Assembly (NCBI GenBank): GCA_902362375.1
Contig: CABIVS010000017.1
Span: 1-64,000 of the forward strand
Origin: Bacteroidaceae bacterium
GTDB lineage: Bacteria > Bacteroidota > Bacteroidia > Bacteroidales > Bacteroidaceae
Reading direction: 5' to 3'
Length of the DNA stretch: 64,000 bases
Below the pieces are notes generated by a model that searched no databases, was not told the DNA's origin, and saw only the letters and a program-made list of their open reading frames with translations. Below are positions 36,670-46,704 of the stretch, in pieces (the first letter of the stretch is position 1; every line of letters starts with the position of its first letter). Position numbers and translations under genes: made by a program.

Positions 36670-37664
36670 ATATTAAAAGCAAATAAGAGGATGAGACCGA
36701 CCAATGAAATGATGAAAAACACATTCGAACTTTTACTATTGGTCAGTACAAAGAAATGTCCGATCAGGATGCTGTTGCTTATGATAAGCAAAGGCAATAG
36801 GGCACTGCAATATATCGGTTGCAGGGCAATCAGCAGGAACAGGAAAATCGTCAGGTCTATCAGGAATTGGAGATAGGCGCGTGTGCGTATCTTATCCTCA
36901 AATCCGGCGGCGATGCAATGGACGGCACTGACGATAAACATCACCAACAGATAACCGAGTATTGCCAGTTCCCAAGGCTGGAAGATTTGCAGGTTGAAGA
37001 ATTCCCCGAAAGTTAGTAGCTGATTGAAAGGGCGGTAGAACAACTCCATCTCGTTGTAGAAGAAGGCATGTCCGAACAACATCCAGTATGGCAGCATCCA
37101 TCCGAGCAGCGCACCGCAGAAACTACGCGGAGTGAGCGACTGGAAACGGTAGGCTTCGAGCAACCAAAGCACCGAGAGGATGGTGAACTGTGGGAACAGA
37201 ATACTTCCTGCTCCGATAAAGAAGAAGGAATAGAATAAATAACCCGCAGCTTGAGTTTGCTGGTAGCTTTTAAACAGAAAATAAATGGAAATGAGAAAGC
37301 CCAGGGCAACAATATCTCCTGTATATAGGAAATGCATTTTCGGGCAGACGGTGACCAGCAGGAAATAGATAGCCGTCTGCATGGATGCCCTCATACGGAT
37401 AATGCTGAACTGATTGTTCAACTCTATCAGAAAGTAGCCGATGGTTGCATAAATCAGGAAGCTGACAATCCGGTCTGCCCATCCCGGAAGCAGAAAATCA
37501 CGGGTGGGTTGCCAGGCAGAAGGGCTGCCTTCGAGTACGGTTGAGGCTATGGAATTGGGAAATAAAAAGTAAGTCAACACCCAGCACAGGGCGCAGATAA
37601 AGATAACGGCAGGCAGGGTCCACCGTCCTGCCGTCACTTGACTTTGTAGTCTTTTATTTCTCAT
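36654..37664 (-). CDS. DUF6427 family polytopic membrane protein
   Basis: The 336-residue protein has about nine to ten predicted membrane helices spread along its length, with few charged loops. It matches the Bacteroidetes family DUF6427 in size and in position beside purD. The function is unknown. It overlaps the VTT-domain gene by 16 bp, so the pair is translationally coupled. The 22-bp array B lies in the region just upstream of its start. Confidence 0.8.
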   Translation of the reverse strand: MRNKRLQSQVTAGRWTLPAVIFICALCWVLTYFLFPNSIASTVLEGSPSAWQPTRDFLLPGWADRIVSFLIYATIGYFLIELNNQFSIIRMRASMQTAIYFLLVTVCPKMHFLYTGDIVALGFLISIYFLFKSYQQTQAAGYLFYSFFFIGAGSILFPQFTILSVLWLLEAYRFQSLTPRSFCGALLGWMLPYWMLFGHAFFYNEMELFYRPFNQLLTFGEFFNLQIFQPWELAILGYLLVMFIVSAVHCIAAGFEDKIRTRAYLQFLIDLTIFLFLLIALQPIYCSALLPLLIISNSILIGHFFVLTNSKSSNVFFIISLVGLILLFAFNIWTLL

Positions 37665-37718
37665 GAGTTTATTACTTGTTATCTCTTGATTCTATAGGTA
37701 CATTCGGTTGATATTCTG

Positions 37719-37850
37719 GATATTAATATCCTGCATGCTCGATGTTGACAACCATCCTGTCAGCTGTTAATACCTGATTCCTCAAGTATTAACAATTGTC
37801 GTCTAAACTATTAATACTTGATAACTCAGCTATTAATGCTTGACAAGTCA
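37719..37850. repeat. 22-bp tandem array B (6 units)
   Basis: Six units of exactly 22 bp start at 37719, 37741, 37763, 37785, 37807 and 37829. Each begins with a 12-bp dyad centred on TTAA or a variant (GATATTAATATC, GATGTTGACAAC, GCTGTTAATACC, AGTATTAACAAT, ACTATTAATACT, GCTATTAATGCT), followed by 10 variable bases usually ending TCA. A weak seventh unit may follow. It lies between the purD stop and the DUF6427 start. Confidence 0.85.
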
Positions 37851-37900
37851 ATGATGTTCAACGCTATGCGGAATAGGGCTACTTGCGTGCGAAACTTGAA

Positions 37901-39175
37901 TTACAAATCGAATCCGATATCGCGGCGGAAATACTTCTTGTCGAAGTCGATCATGTCTGCCACTTTGTAGCTCTGTGCCAGTGCCTCTTCTTTCGTTGCA
38001 CCGTAAGAGCAAACGGCAATCACACGTCCTCCGTTCGTCACTACTTGTCCGTCTTTCATTGCTGTTCCGGCATGGAAAATGATGCTGTCGGTAGCGGCAG
38101 CCTGTTCCAGTCCGCTGATAGGGAATCCTTTTTCGTAGGCTTCGGGATAACCTCCGCTGACAAGGATGACACAGCCTGCCGAACGCGGGTCCATCACCAG
38201 TGTTTTTTCGTTCAGGTTGCCTGCGGCAGTGCCTTCAAGCAGTTCTACGAAGTCGCTTTGAATGCGAAGCATCACGCTTTCTGTTTCCGGGTCGCCCATG
38301 CGGACGTTGTATTCGATCACCATCGGTTCACCTTTCACCTTGATGAGACCGAGGAAGATGAAGCCTTTGTAGGTGATATTTTCTTCTTTCAGGCCGTTGA
38401 TGGTCGGCTCAATGATGCGGGTGCGAACTTTCTCCATAAACACCTCATCGGCAAACGGAACGGGGGTTACGCTACCCATACCGCCTGTATTCAGTCCTTT
38501 ATCACCTTCACCGATGCGTTTGTAGTCTTTGGCTACGGGGAGGACTTTATAGTGTTCTCCATCTGTCAGTACGAATACAGAACATTCGATACCGCTTAGG
38601 AACTCTTCGATTACAACGGTTGCCGATGCAGAGCCGAACATGCCGCCCAGCATTTCTTTCAATTCCTTCTTCGCTTCGTCTAGCGTAGGGAGGATGAGAA
38701 CTCCTTTTCCGGCACAAAGACCATCAGCCTTCAATACATAGGGAGCTTCCAGCGTTTCGAGGAAAGCAAGACCTTCTTCGAGGTTTGCGGAAGTGATGCT
38801 TTTGTAGCGGGCTGTCGGGATGTCGTGGCGCATCATGAAGCCTTTGGCAAACTCCTTGCTTCCTTCCAGTTCTGCTCCTTGAGCCGAAGGGCCGATAACG
38901 GCGATATGCTTTAGCTCCGGACGGTTCTGGAAGTAGTCGTAGATTCCTTTTACCAACGGATCTTCGGGGCCTACTACTACCATTTGAATGTTCTCTTTCA
39001 GAGCGAAAGCGCTGATGGCTTCAAAATCAGTTGCTTTGATGTTGACATTCTCGCCTACGGCAGTTGTTCCGGCATTTCCCGGAGCAATGTACAGTTTTTC
39101 AACTTTCGGACTTTGGGCAATTTTCCATGCCAGTGCATGTTCGCGGCCGCCCGAGCCAAGTAATAATATCTTCAT
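37901..39175 (-). CDS. purD: Phosphoribosylamine-glycine ligase PurD
   Basis: The 424-residue ATP-grasp enzyme joins phosphoribosylamine and glycine in purine synthesis. Seen are [16 protein letters not shown] at the N-terminus, [21 protein letters not shown], the ATP-grasp [12 protein letters not shown] (about residues 148-159), the signature [13 protein letters not shown] (about 290-302), and [15 protein letters not shown]. Length is typical. It is read away from array B. Confidence 0.97.
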   Translation of the reverse strand: MKILLLGSGGREHALAWKIAQSPKVEKLYIAPGNAGTTAVGENVNIKATDFEAISAFALKENIQMVVVGPEDPLVKGIYDYFQNRPELKHIAVIGPSAQGAELEGSKEFAKGFMMRHDIPTARYKSITSANLEEGLAFLETLEAPYVLKADGLCAGKGVLILPTLDEAKKELKEMLGGMFGSASATVVIEEFLSGIECSVFVLTDGEHYKVLPVAKDYKRIGEGDKGLNTGGMGSVTPVPFADEVFMEKVRTRIIEPTINGLKEENITYKGFIFLGLIKVKGEPMVIEYNVRMGDPETESVMLRIQSDFVELLEGTAAGNLNEKTLVMDPRSAGCVILVSGGYPEAYEKGFPISGLEQAAATDSIIFHAGTAMKDGQVVTNGGRVIAVCSYGATKEEALAQSYKVADMIDFDKKYFRRDIGFDL

Positions 39176-39240
39176 CTTTGTGCTATTATAAGTTATACTG
39201 TTATATATGATTCGTATGGATGCGGTGGACTTTGCAGGTT

Positions 39241-41439
39241 TTATAAATTCTGCTCAAAGTACCGGGTGATTTTCTCGTGCAGATGTACACGGTCACGGCC
39301 TGCTACGTTGTGCTTGTGGCACGGGTAGATAAACAGGTCGGGATAAGTGCGGGCATCTACACAGGCTTTCATAAACGACAGGGTGTGCTGTGGCACGCAG
39401 GTATCGTCATGATCGTCGTGAATAATCAACAGGTGACCTTTCAGTTGACCGGCAAGATTCTTCAGGTTACATTCTTTGTAGCCTTCCGGATTGCTTTCCG
39501 GTGTGTCCATATAGCGTTCGCCGTACATTATTTCATAGTAACCCCAGTCGATTACCGGACCTCCGGCAACGCCTACTTTGAATATCTCCGGGTAACGGAG
39601 CATCAGGGCGGTAGTCATGTGGCCTCCGAAACTCCATCCGTGTACGCCGATGCGTTCGCTGTCTATGTAGGGGAGGGATTTCAGGAATTCAACACCTTTC
39701 ACCTGGTCTTTGCCTTCTTCGATACCGAGACGGCGGAAGGTGGCATTTTCAAATGTTAGTCCGCGGTTGCTGCTACCGCGATTGTCGATGGTGAACATGA
39801 TATAGCCTTTGCCTGCCATGTAGGTGTCCCATCCGCGTGCGCCGTTCTGCCATCCTCCGGTGACGCATTGCGCGTGAGGACCTCCGTAGACGTATACGAT
39901 GACGGGATATTTCTTAGCCGGATCGAAGTTTGCCGGCTTCATCAGGCGGTAATGCAGGTCGGTAGTGCCGTCTGCCGCTTTGATTGTTCCGGTTTCGATG
40001 CTTGGCATCTGGTATCCGTCGTAAGGATTTTCAGCTGTCAGCAGGTTGGCTGTTTCTTTGAAGTTTTTGGTGTCTACCAGGTTGATGACGCGGGGTTGGT
40101 CTTTGGTGGAATAACGGTCGATAAGGTATGTACCGGAAGCACTAAGTGCTCCGCTATGTTCGCTTTCCTTGCAATTTTCGAACGGCTGGCTTATCTTTCC
40201 ATTGCTTACGTTTACTGCAAAATGTCCACTTCTCAAACCTTCTATGGCAGTGAAAATGATCTCTTTACGCTTTGTGTTGAATCCCAGGATTTCGCTGACC
40301 AGCCAGTTACCTTTGGTCAACTGTTTCACTTTACCGGCTTGGAAATAACTGCCACCGTTGGCGCTATTATAGGTTTCACCTTTCTTGTTTGCTGCATCTG
40401 CCTCAAAGAGATAAAGATGATTGTAGCCGTCACGCTGACTTTGATAGATGAACTTGGTAGGGTCCCACGGCAGAAATACGATGGGGTTTTGCGGCTCAAC
40501 GTATTTAGGGTGCATTTCTTCATAGAGAACTCCCATGGGTTCTCCTGTTTCTGCATTGTACTGGCAGAGTTTGGCATGATTCTGATCGCGGTTTACTTCG
40601 ATCAGGTAGAGGCTCTTTTCATCCGGTGCCCAGCTGATATTGGTGAAATAACGGTCTGTCGGATCGCCTGCATTCAGATAAATGCTTTTGCCGGTAGCGG
40701 GGTTGTAAATCCCTACTTTTACCTGATGGCTCGTCATTCCTGCCATCGGATAGCGTACATTGTTCACTTCGCCTACGCGCGCAGTGATGTCTACAAGCGG
40801 GTATTGTGTCACCATGCTTTCATCCATACGGTAGAAAGCGAGCAGGTTACCTTTCGGACTCCAGAAAGTTCCTTTGTTGATACCGAATTCATTGCGATGC
40901 ACTGTTTGTCCACAAACGATGCCTTCGGGTTCATTGGTTACTGCTTTCTCATTCACATATAGATTATTATCTATCGTGTAAGCCACATTTCCACTGGCTG
41001 CGCAATAGTCCTCATTATTCGCCCCGTCCTTTGGTTTGAAAGTGCTGACAACCTGATTGCTCTTGAAATCATATACAATGAACTTTCCTGCTATCGTGAA
41101 TAGCATTTGTGGCTTGTCTGCCCATGGGAAACGGACGGAATACAGATGCGATAACTTCCCTGCCTTGTTTTCTTCAAGCACTTTGTTGATTTGCTCGCGA
41201 GTGATAACCATTGTTTCTTTCCCGGTTTTGGGTTGAATTGAATAAAGGGTATCTACTCCTGGCTTGATACATTCGTCGCCCCACCATTGCAACCCGTACA
41301 GGTTTTCTGCATAGCGGTAACTCTCGCCGCCCGGAATCAGTTCTTCCAGCGTCGGTTTTTTGGTTTCTTGTGCCATAACATTGAATCCGATTGGTAGTGC
41401 CAATAATAACAGAATGGCTCTTTTTCCAATTTTACTCAT
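39241..41439 (-). CDS. S9 family prolyl dipeptidyl peptidase (DPP IV-like)
   Basis: The 732-residue protein has a signal peptide ([20 protein letters not shown], cleaved after VMAQ), an N-terminal beta-propeller (DPPIV_N, about residues 90-450) and a C-terminal alpha/beta-hydrolase. The catalytic Ser is in [10 protein letters not shown] (near residue 600), Asp in [10 protein letters not shown], and His in [16 protein letters not shown]. It is predicted to release X-Pro or X-Ala dipeptides in the periplasm. Several such paralogues exist in Bacteroides. The nearest upstream gene on the strand is the ORF6N gene, 14 bp away. Confidence 0.93.
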   Translation of the reverse strand: MSKIGKRAILLLLALPIGFNVMAQETKKPTLEELIPGGESYRYAENLYGLQWWGDECIKPGVDTLYSIQPKTGKETMVITREQINKVLEENKAGKLSHLYSVRFPWADKPQMLFTIAGKFIVYDFKSNQVVSTFKPKDGANNEDYCAASGNVAYTIDNNLYVNEKAVTNEPEGIVCGQTVHRNEFGINKGTFWSPKGNLLAFYRMDESMVTQYPLVDITARVGEVNNVRYPMAGMTSHQVKVGIYNPATGKSIYLNAGDPTDRYFTNISWAPDEKSLYLIEVNRDQNHAKLCQYNAETGEPMGVLYEEMHPKYVEPQNPIVFLPWDPTKFIYQSQRDGYNHLYLFEADAANKKGETYNSANGGSYFQAGKVKQLTKGNWLVSEILGFNTKRKEIIFTAIEGLRSGHFAVNVSNGKISQPFENCKESEHSGALSASGTYLIDRYSTKDQPRVINLVDTKNFKETANLLTAENPYDGYQMPSIETGTIKAADGTTDLHYRLMKPANFDPAKKYPVIVYVYGGPHAQCVTGGWQNGARGWDTYMAGKGYIMFTIDNRGSSNRGLTFENATFRRLGIEEGKDQVKGVEFLKSLPYIDSERIGVHGWSFGGHMTTALMLRYPEIFKVGVAGGPVIDWGYYEIMYGERYMDTPESNPEGYKECNLKNLAGQLKGHLLIIHDDHDDTCVPQHTLSFMKACVDARTYPDLFIYPCHKHNVAGRDRVHLHEKITRYFEQNL

Positions 41440-41453
41440 TGCTCTTTTCTTTA

Positions 41454-42017
41454 TTATTTGTTTTTAAATCCTTCTATTTTTACTCTGTCCAAAGGAGTCT
41501 GCTTTATTTGAATGGCAGCACTCAATTTGGCAAAAGCGGTGAATAGGTCGTCAAATTGCTTCTCGTAGCTTTCTCTGTCGGAGGATATGTCCTCTTCCAA
41601 GTATTCAATCCTTTTTCTCAATTCTTCCAATTCCTGTTTGGGTGCATGGGAGAGCAGGTATTGGCGCATGTGGACGAAGGCTCGCATGATGTTGATGTTG
41701 ACTTCGATGGCTTTTTCACTATTTAAAAGACCTGATAGCATTGCGACTCCTTGTTCGGTAAAGGCATAGGGCTGATATCTAAACCAGTTTATTTCTAAGG
41801 TGCCATTTTGGCACCTTATATTGTTTATCAGTAAGTTAGCTTCTGATTTTGTAAGCTGAAACATAAAATCCGCAGGAAAACGATTTATATTCCTTTTTAC
41901 TGTTCGTTTCAGGTTCTTTGTTTCAATCTCATACATTTCTGCCAAATCAAAGTCAAGCATAACCTTTTGTCCCCTGATTTCATATATCTTATTTTCTATA
42001 ATGACTAATTCATTCAT
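41454..42017 (-). CDS. ORF6N domain-containing DNA-binding protein
   Basis: The 187-residue protein has the ORF6N (KilA-N-related) domain at about residues 5-95: IENKIYEIRGQKVMLDFDLAE, YEIETKNLKRTVKRN, RFPADFMFQLTKSE and PYAFTEQGVAMLSGLL. A coiled-coil segment follows (LEELRKRIEYLEEDISSD). ORF6N occurs in phage and mobile-element regulators and is also abundant on Bacteroides chromosomes. A 23-bp palindrome lies inside the gene (41796-41818, coding IRCQNGTLE) and a second of matching design lies 65 bp upstream of the start, which suggests self-regulation (inference). Confidence 0.88.
   Translation of the reverse strand: MNELVIIENKIYEIRGQKVMLDFDLAEMYEIETKNLKRTVKRNINRFPADFMFQLTKSEANLLINNIRCQNGTLEINWFRYQPYAFTEQGVAMLSGLLNSEKAIEVNINIMRAFVHMRQYLLSHAPKQELEELRKRIEYLEEDISSDRESYEKQFDDLFTAFAKLSAAIQIKQTPLDRVKIEGFKNK
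41796..41818. repeat. 23-bp palindrome inside the ORF6N gene
   Basis: TAAGGTGCCA and TGGCACCTTA are perfect 10-bp arms around a 3-bp centre (TTT). It shares the pattern TrAGGTsssA-nnn-TsssACCTyA with the palindrome upstream of the gene. Confidence 0.85.
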
Positions 42018-42081
42018 TTTCTAGTCTAACTTTTTGGTTTACTATCTACGCCTATTACTTAACATTATTGTTGTTCAAACT

Positions 42082-42104
42082 TGAGGTCGCAATTTGCGAC
42101 CTCA
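42082..42104. promoter_or_regulatory. 23-bp palindrome upstream of the ORF6N gene (candidate operator)
   Basis: TGAGGTCGCA and TGCGACCTCA are perfect 10-bp arms around a 3-bp centre, and the symmetry extends one base further inward. It is 65 bp before the ORF6N start codon, in the promoter region of that reverse-strand gene. Confidence 0.7.
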
Positions 42105-42166
42105 TATTGAGTATCAGTGCGTTAGTAGATATATGGTGTTGTGGATTGTTCTTAATTATGAATCAA

Positions 42167-43606
42167 TTATTCCTCTTCCTTCTTCGGAATCCTCGGCTCC
42201 CGGTTCCCCCTAAATTCTCTTGGCCCTCTCGAATCTCTTCCTCCGCGGAATTCTCCCCGTGGCTTTCTATCTCTGTCGCCGCCTTTGAAGTCGCCACTTT
42301 CTCTGCGTGGCTTGTATTCTCCCTCTCTGCGAGGTCTGGACTCACCATCCCGGCGTGGTTTGAATTCACCTTCGCGACGTGGCTTAAACTCTTTTCTTTC
42401 TCTGAATCTTGGAGCCTGTTCACCTTCACCCTCTTTCTTCTCTTCGCCCTCTTCCTGGCTCTTGAACTCTTTATATTTTCCGTCAAAAATCTCATATTTG
42501 CGGAATTCACACTCTAACGGTCCATTGAACAAAGGAACCTTCTGGCTTGCCTTCAAGCCAATCTGGTCGAAACACTCTTCCCGATAAGAAAGCACCCATG
42601 CTTCGTTTCCTACAAATGCGTGTTTCAGGCGTTCGCCGATCATCTGGTAAAGACCGAGCAAATCATTCGTAGAGATACGTTCCCCATAAGGAGGATTGGT
42701 GATGATAATCGACTTCTCCTGCGGCTGTTCGAACTGCTGGAACGGTTGCAGCTTCAGTACGATATCTTTCGATACACCGGCAGCTTTTATATTGTGAGTA
42801 GCAATTTCATTCGCTTTCGGATTGTTGTCATACCCATAAATCTTATGAGTAAACTCACGCTCCTGACTGTCGTCATTGTAAATCTCATCGAACATATCTG
42901 CATCGAAATCCACCCATTTCTCGAAAGCAAATCCTTTGCGGAATACTCCCGGAGCGATATTCTTAGCGATCAGTGCGGCTTCTACAGGGATCGTGCCCGA
43001 ACCACACATCGGATCGATCAGATCACATTCTCCACGCCATCCGGTCATTAAAATCATGCCGGCAGCCAATACCTCATTCAACGGAGCTTCTACCGCTTCC
43101 TGGCGATAACCGCGGCGGTGAAGTGATTCTCCGGACGAGTCCAAAGACAAAGTACAGGTAGTCTGTGCAATATGAATGTTCAGAAGTACATCCGGATTGT
43201 TGATGCGTACCGACGGACGTTTACCCGTTTTCTCGCGGAAGTAGTCCACAATCGCATCTTTCACCTTGTACGAAACGAATTTCGAATGGCGGAACTCCTC
43301 ACTGAATACTACTGCGTCGATAGCAAATGTCTTGTTCACATCGAGATATTCTTCCCATGGAATAGCCTGTATTTGATTGTAAACCTCGTCAGCATCTTTG
43401 GCCGTAAAGTTCTTGATGGGTTTCAGGATACGGATGGCGGTGCGTAGGCAGAAATTTGCCTTGTACATCATACGTTTATCTCCTGTAAATGAAACCATAC
43501 GACGTCCTATTTGAATGTCGTTGGCTCCTAATGCTGTCAGTTCTTCTGCAAGTATCTCTTCCAGTCCTTGGAAAGTCTTGGCTATCATCTCGAATTGTTC
43601 GCTCAT
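42167..43606 (-). CDS. THUMP-domain class I RNA methyltransferase (RlmL-N-like) with Arg-rich tail
   Basis: The 479-residue protein combines an N-terminal THUMP RNA-binding domain (about residues 5-155) with an rRNA/tRNA methyltransferase domain. Motifs include CDLIDPMCGSGTIPVEAALI (about 188-207), YGYDNNPKANEIA, and the catalytic IITNPPYGERIS (about 302-313). It resembles the m2G2445-forming half of RlmL. From about residue 385 onward the product is an unusual tail of repeated FKPRREGE-type units and RGG-like stretches ending in KKEEE, likely disordered and RNA-binding. Confidence 0.9.
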   Translation of the reverse strand: MSEQFEMIAKTFQGLEEILAEELTALGANDIQIGRRMVSFTGDKRMMYKANFCLRTAIRILKPIKNFTAKDADEVYNQIQAIPWEEYLDVNKTFAIDAVVFSEEFRHSKFVSYKVKDAIVDYFREKTGKRPSVRINNPDVLLNIHIAQTTCTLSLDSSGESLHRRGYRQEAVEAPLNEVLAAGMILMTGWRGECDLIDPMCGSGTIPVEAALIAKNIAPGVFRKGFAFEKWVDFDADMFDEIYNDDSQEREFTHKIYGYDNNPKANEIATHNIKAAGVSKDIVLKLQPFQQFEQPQEKSIIITNPPYGERISTNDLLGLYQMIGERLKHAFVGNEAWVLSYREECFDQIGLKASQKVPLFNGPLECEFRKYEIFDGKYKEFKSQEEGEEKKEGEGEQAPRFRERKEFKPRREGEFKPRRDGESRPRREGEYKPRRESGDFKGGDRDRKPRGEFRGGRDSRGPREFRGNREPRIPKKEEE

Positions 43607-43622
43607 ATAGATTTTTTTGATT

Positions 43623-44528
43623 TTATTTTTTTGCTTTAGTTTGTACGATTCTTGCTCCTGCGGGCACGTTTTCCGTTACCCAGATATTACCGCCTACGGT
43701 TGCATCACGCCCGATGGTGATTCTTCCCAGGATAGTGGCATTGGAATAAACAATCACATTGTCTTCCAGGATCGGATGGCGGGGGATTCCCTTGATTGGT
43801 TTTCCGTCGGCATCCAGCGGGAAACTCTTGGCTCCCAGTGTGACACCCTGATATAGTTTGACGTTGTTTCCGATGATACTCGTGGCACCGATTACGACAC
43901 CCGTTCCATGGTCGATGGTGAAGTGAGTGCCAATCTTGGCGGCCGGGTGGATATCGATTCCCGTTTCGCTATGCGCCATCTCCGTGATGATACGGGGAAT
44001 CAGAGGAACACCCAGTTCCAGCAATTCATGCGCGATACGGTAATTGCTGATCGCTTTAATAGCCGGATAACAGAATATGACCTCTCCGTAGCTTTCGGCA
44101 GCCGGGTCACCGTTGTAGGCGGCTTCCACATCTGTTGCCAGTATCCTTCTCATGGCAGGTAACTTACTGATGAATTTAGCGGCAAGACGCGCAGCTTCTT
44201 CCCGTTTCGAGTCGGAGCAGACGTTACATTTCCCTTCTATAGAAGTGCTAAAACATAATCCGGCCAGGATTTGCTCACAAAGTAAATCAAACAATTTTTC
44301 AATGTTTACACCGATGTGATAATTGATAGTCCGGCTGTTAATCGTAGAATTTCCGTAATATCCGGGGAAAAGAATGGAGCGTGAAAGCTCAATAATTTCA
44401 TACAAGACTTTTGCAGAGGGCAGTGGTTCGCCATCTTTGTGCTGATGAAACAGTCCTTTATAAGATTCGCTTTCCGATAGCTCATCGACTGCCTGTGTCA
44501 AAATGTGGGTGAAGTTCAGTGGACTCAT
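43623..44528 (-). CDS. cysE: Serine O-acetyltransferase (CysE/EpsC type)
   Basis: The 301-residue enzyme makes O-acetylserine for cysteine synthesis. The C-terminal half is a left-handed beta-helix of hexapeptide repeats (GIDIHPAAKIGTHFTIDHG, GVVIGATSIIGNNVKLYQ, GVTLGAKSF), with the catalytic His in IDHGTG and VYSNATILG near the end. The N-terminal helical domain is long, as in the EpsC-type plant-like branch. It is 16 bp after the THUMP methyltransferase start on the same strand. Its start is divergent from the histidine kinase gene. Confidence 0.92.
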   Translation of the reverse strand: MSPLNFTHILTQAVDELSESESYKGLFHQHKDGEPLPSAKVLYEIIELSRSILFPGYYGNSTINSRTINYHIGVNIEKLFDLLCEQILAGLCFSTSIEGKCNVCSDSKREEAARLAAKFISKLPAMRRILATDVEAAYNGDPAAESYGEVIFCYPAIKAISNYRIAHELLELGVPLIPRIITEMAHSETGIDIHPAAKIGTHFTIDHGTGVVIGATSIIGNNVKLYQGVTLGAKSFPLDADGKPIKGIPRHPILEDNVIVYSNATILGRITIGRDATVGGNIWVTENVPAGARIVQTKAKK

Positions 44529-44652
44529 TAGGTCAGTTGCTCATATTTATATGGGGACAAAGGTATTAAAAAAAATAATAAAATTCGCTGGGATTCAGGA
44601 TAAATAATGTATTTTTGTCACATTCAAAACATGACATATATAAAGGGGACTG

Positions 44653-46704
44653 ATGAATCAGAGGACTGCTATGAGACTATTTGCGCTGTTGGGACTGTTG
44701 GTGTTGTTAAGTTGCGGATACGCTGATAGACATCACAATAGCTCTTCGTGCGAACAGGTTTTGGTTGATTCTTTGGAAGTTCGTGTGCAGGATTCGTTGT
44801 TTTCCAATGTGCATTATTCCCGCTCACAACTGCTTGAGGCACTGACGCAGACGCAAGATTCCTTGGTTTATTATCGTCTGCTCGCCCTTTACGGGAAAAC
44901 ATTTTTTGTCTCTTCCGATTTTGATTCTATACTCTATTACAACCGCCGGGTAAAAGAATTTTCCCGCAATGCTTCCCAATCTTCTGAATCTCTCCAATCT
45001 CCACGATGGAATGATGTATTGTCCGATGTCTATAATATAGAAGGCAATGTGTGGATGCAGCTGAACCGTCCCGATTCTGCAATTATCGACTATAAGAAAG
45101 CCTACGGATATCGCCTGAAAGGAAAAAAACTGCATCTGCTTCCGGATATTTGTATCAATATCGCTGATGCCTATCTGCATCGCAGTGACTTGGCGCACAC
45201 TGCTTCGTATTACCGGCGCGCCCTCTTTCTCTGCGATTCTTTGAACTTGTCCGAGCACACGAAATTTCCTGTTTACTACGGATTGGGGCAGACTTACATG
45301 GAACTGCGTGATTTCGATTTATCCAATCATTACTATGAATTGGCCGGACAGTTTTTCAATGAAATGAATGTGAGCGAGCAATGGACTTATCTCAACAATC
45401 GCGGCAACCATTATTATTACCGGAAAGACTATCAGGAGGCTTTGAAATATATGCGCAAGGCCAATGCACTCGTATCTTCTTATCCGCAGATGGTATTTGA
45501 ACAGAATTTTATCAAAGTAAACCTGGGAGAATTGTATTTGTTGACTGACAAACTGGACTCCGCACAGATCTGCCTGGACGAAAGTTATCGTTTTTTCTCC
45601 GATATACAGCATAATTCGGCCGTTCATTACATTGAAACCCAGATGATTGAACTGGCATTAAAGAAAGGAAATATAGCTCAAGCGAAGACTATGATTGCCC
45701 GGACTGCTCCTGTGGGGCATCTTGACGCCAATATGCTGACTATACGCAATCAGTATCTGCAACATTATTTTGAGCATACCGGTGATTACCGTCGTGCCTA
45801 TGAATACCTGAAACGCGATCGCCATCTGGACGATTCCATTCGGAGCGAACGGATACAGATGCGTGTTGCCGAATTGGATATGCGTTACCGGCAGGATACG
45901 ATAGTGCTTCGTAAGGAAATGAAGATTCAGCGGCAGGCGGCAGAGATGAGAGTGCTCAAATTGAGCGTATCTATCTGGGTACTTGTCTGCGTGTTGCTTG
46001 TGGCAGGGGTAGTGGTAGTTGTCTGGTATATGCGTAAAAAAAGGGAGTTTCTTCGCCAGCGTTTCTTCCAGCAAATCAACCGTGTCCGCATGGAGAATTT
46101 GAGAAGCCGGATTTCTCCTCATTTTACTTTTAATGTACTGGGACGTGAAATCAACCAGTTTAACGGCTCGGAAGAGGTGAAACATAATCTGATGGAACTG
46201 GTGAAATATCTCCGTCGTAGCCTCGAACTTACCGAGAAATTGAGCGTGTCTTTGCAAGACGAACTGGATTTCGTGCGTACATATATCGAACTGGAACGTG
46301 GGCGTGTTGGAGAAGATTTTGTCGCAACAATTACGGTGGAGGACGAATTAGAGGCAGCCCGCATCATGATTCCATCTATGATTGTGCAAATTCCGGTGGA
46401 GAATGCAATTAAACATGGGCTGGCGGGAAAGGACGGAAAAAAGGAGCTAATGGTATATGTTTCCCGTGAAACAAATGGGATTCGCATAACGGTTACCGAC
46501 AACGGACGCGGGTATCTCCCGCAGGTGGTTTCCGCCACACGGGGTACTGGTACAGGATTGAAAGTGTTGTATCAGACCGTTCAATTATTGAATACAAAGA
46601 ATAAGAGTGATAAAATACGTTTTGATATAACCAACAGAAGCGATGGACAAACCGGTACGGAAGTGTCGGTATATATCCCGTTTCATTTTTCTTATGATTT
46701 ATGA
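44653..46704 (+). CDS. LytS-type sensor histidine kinase with periplasmic TPR domain
   Basis: The 683-residue protein begins with a hydrophobic leader ending in LLSCG (about residues 17-21, lipobox-like). TPR-like repeats cover about residues 90-400 (NIEGNVWMQLNRPDSAIIDY, PVYYGLGQTYMELRDFDLSN), with a membrane helix at about 438-460. The His_kinase domain has the phospho-acceptor in RISPHFTFNVLGREIN, and the HATPase has ENAIKHGLAG, TDNGRGY and GTGTGLK. It forms a two-component system with the next gene, which it overlaps by 4 bp. The signal is unknown. Confidence 0.92.
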   Translation: MNQRTAMRLFALLGLLVLLSCGYADRHHNSSSCEQVLVDSLEVRVQDSLFSNVHYSRSQLLEALTQTQDSLVYYRLLALYGKTFFVSSDFDSILYYNRRVKEFSRNASQSSESLQSPRWNDVLSDVYNIEGNVWMQLNRPDSAIIDYKKAYGYRLKGKKLHLLPDICINIADAYLHRSDLAHTASYYRRALFLCDSLNLSEHTKFPVYYGLGQTYMELRDFDLSNHYYELAGQFFNEMNVSEQWTYLNNRGNHYYYRKDYQEALKYMRKANALVSSYPQMVFEQNFIKVNLGELYLLTDKLDSAQICLDESYRFFSDIQHNSAVHYIETQMIELALKKGNIAQAKTMIARTAPVGHLDANMLTIRNQYLQHYFEHTGDYRRAYEYLKRDRHLDDSIRSERIQMRVAELDMRYRQDTIVLRKEMKIQRQAAEMRVLKLSVSIWVLVCVLLVAGVVVVVWYMRKKREFLRQRFFQQINRVRMENLRSRISPHFTFNVLGREINQFNGSEEVKHNLMELVKYLRRSLELTEKLSVSLQDELDFVRTYIELERGRVGEDFVATITVEDELEAARIMIPSMIVQIPVENAIKHGLAGKDGKKELMVYVSRETNGIRITVTDNGRGYLPQVVSATRGTGTGLKVLYQTVQLLNTKNKSDKIRFDITNRSDGQTGTEVSVYIPFHFSYDL

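Noticed and set aside
39868..40962. Forward frame of 364 codons opposite the DPP IV-like gene
   Set aside because: It is a shadow of a well-supported peptidase gene and shows no protein-like features.
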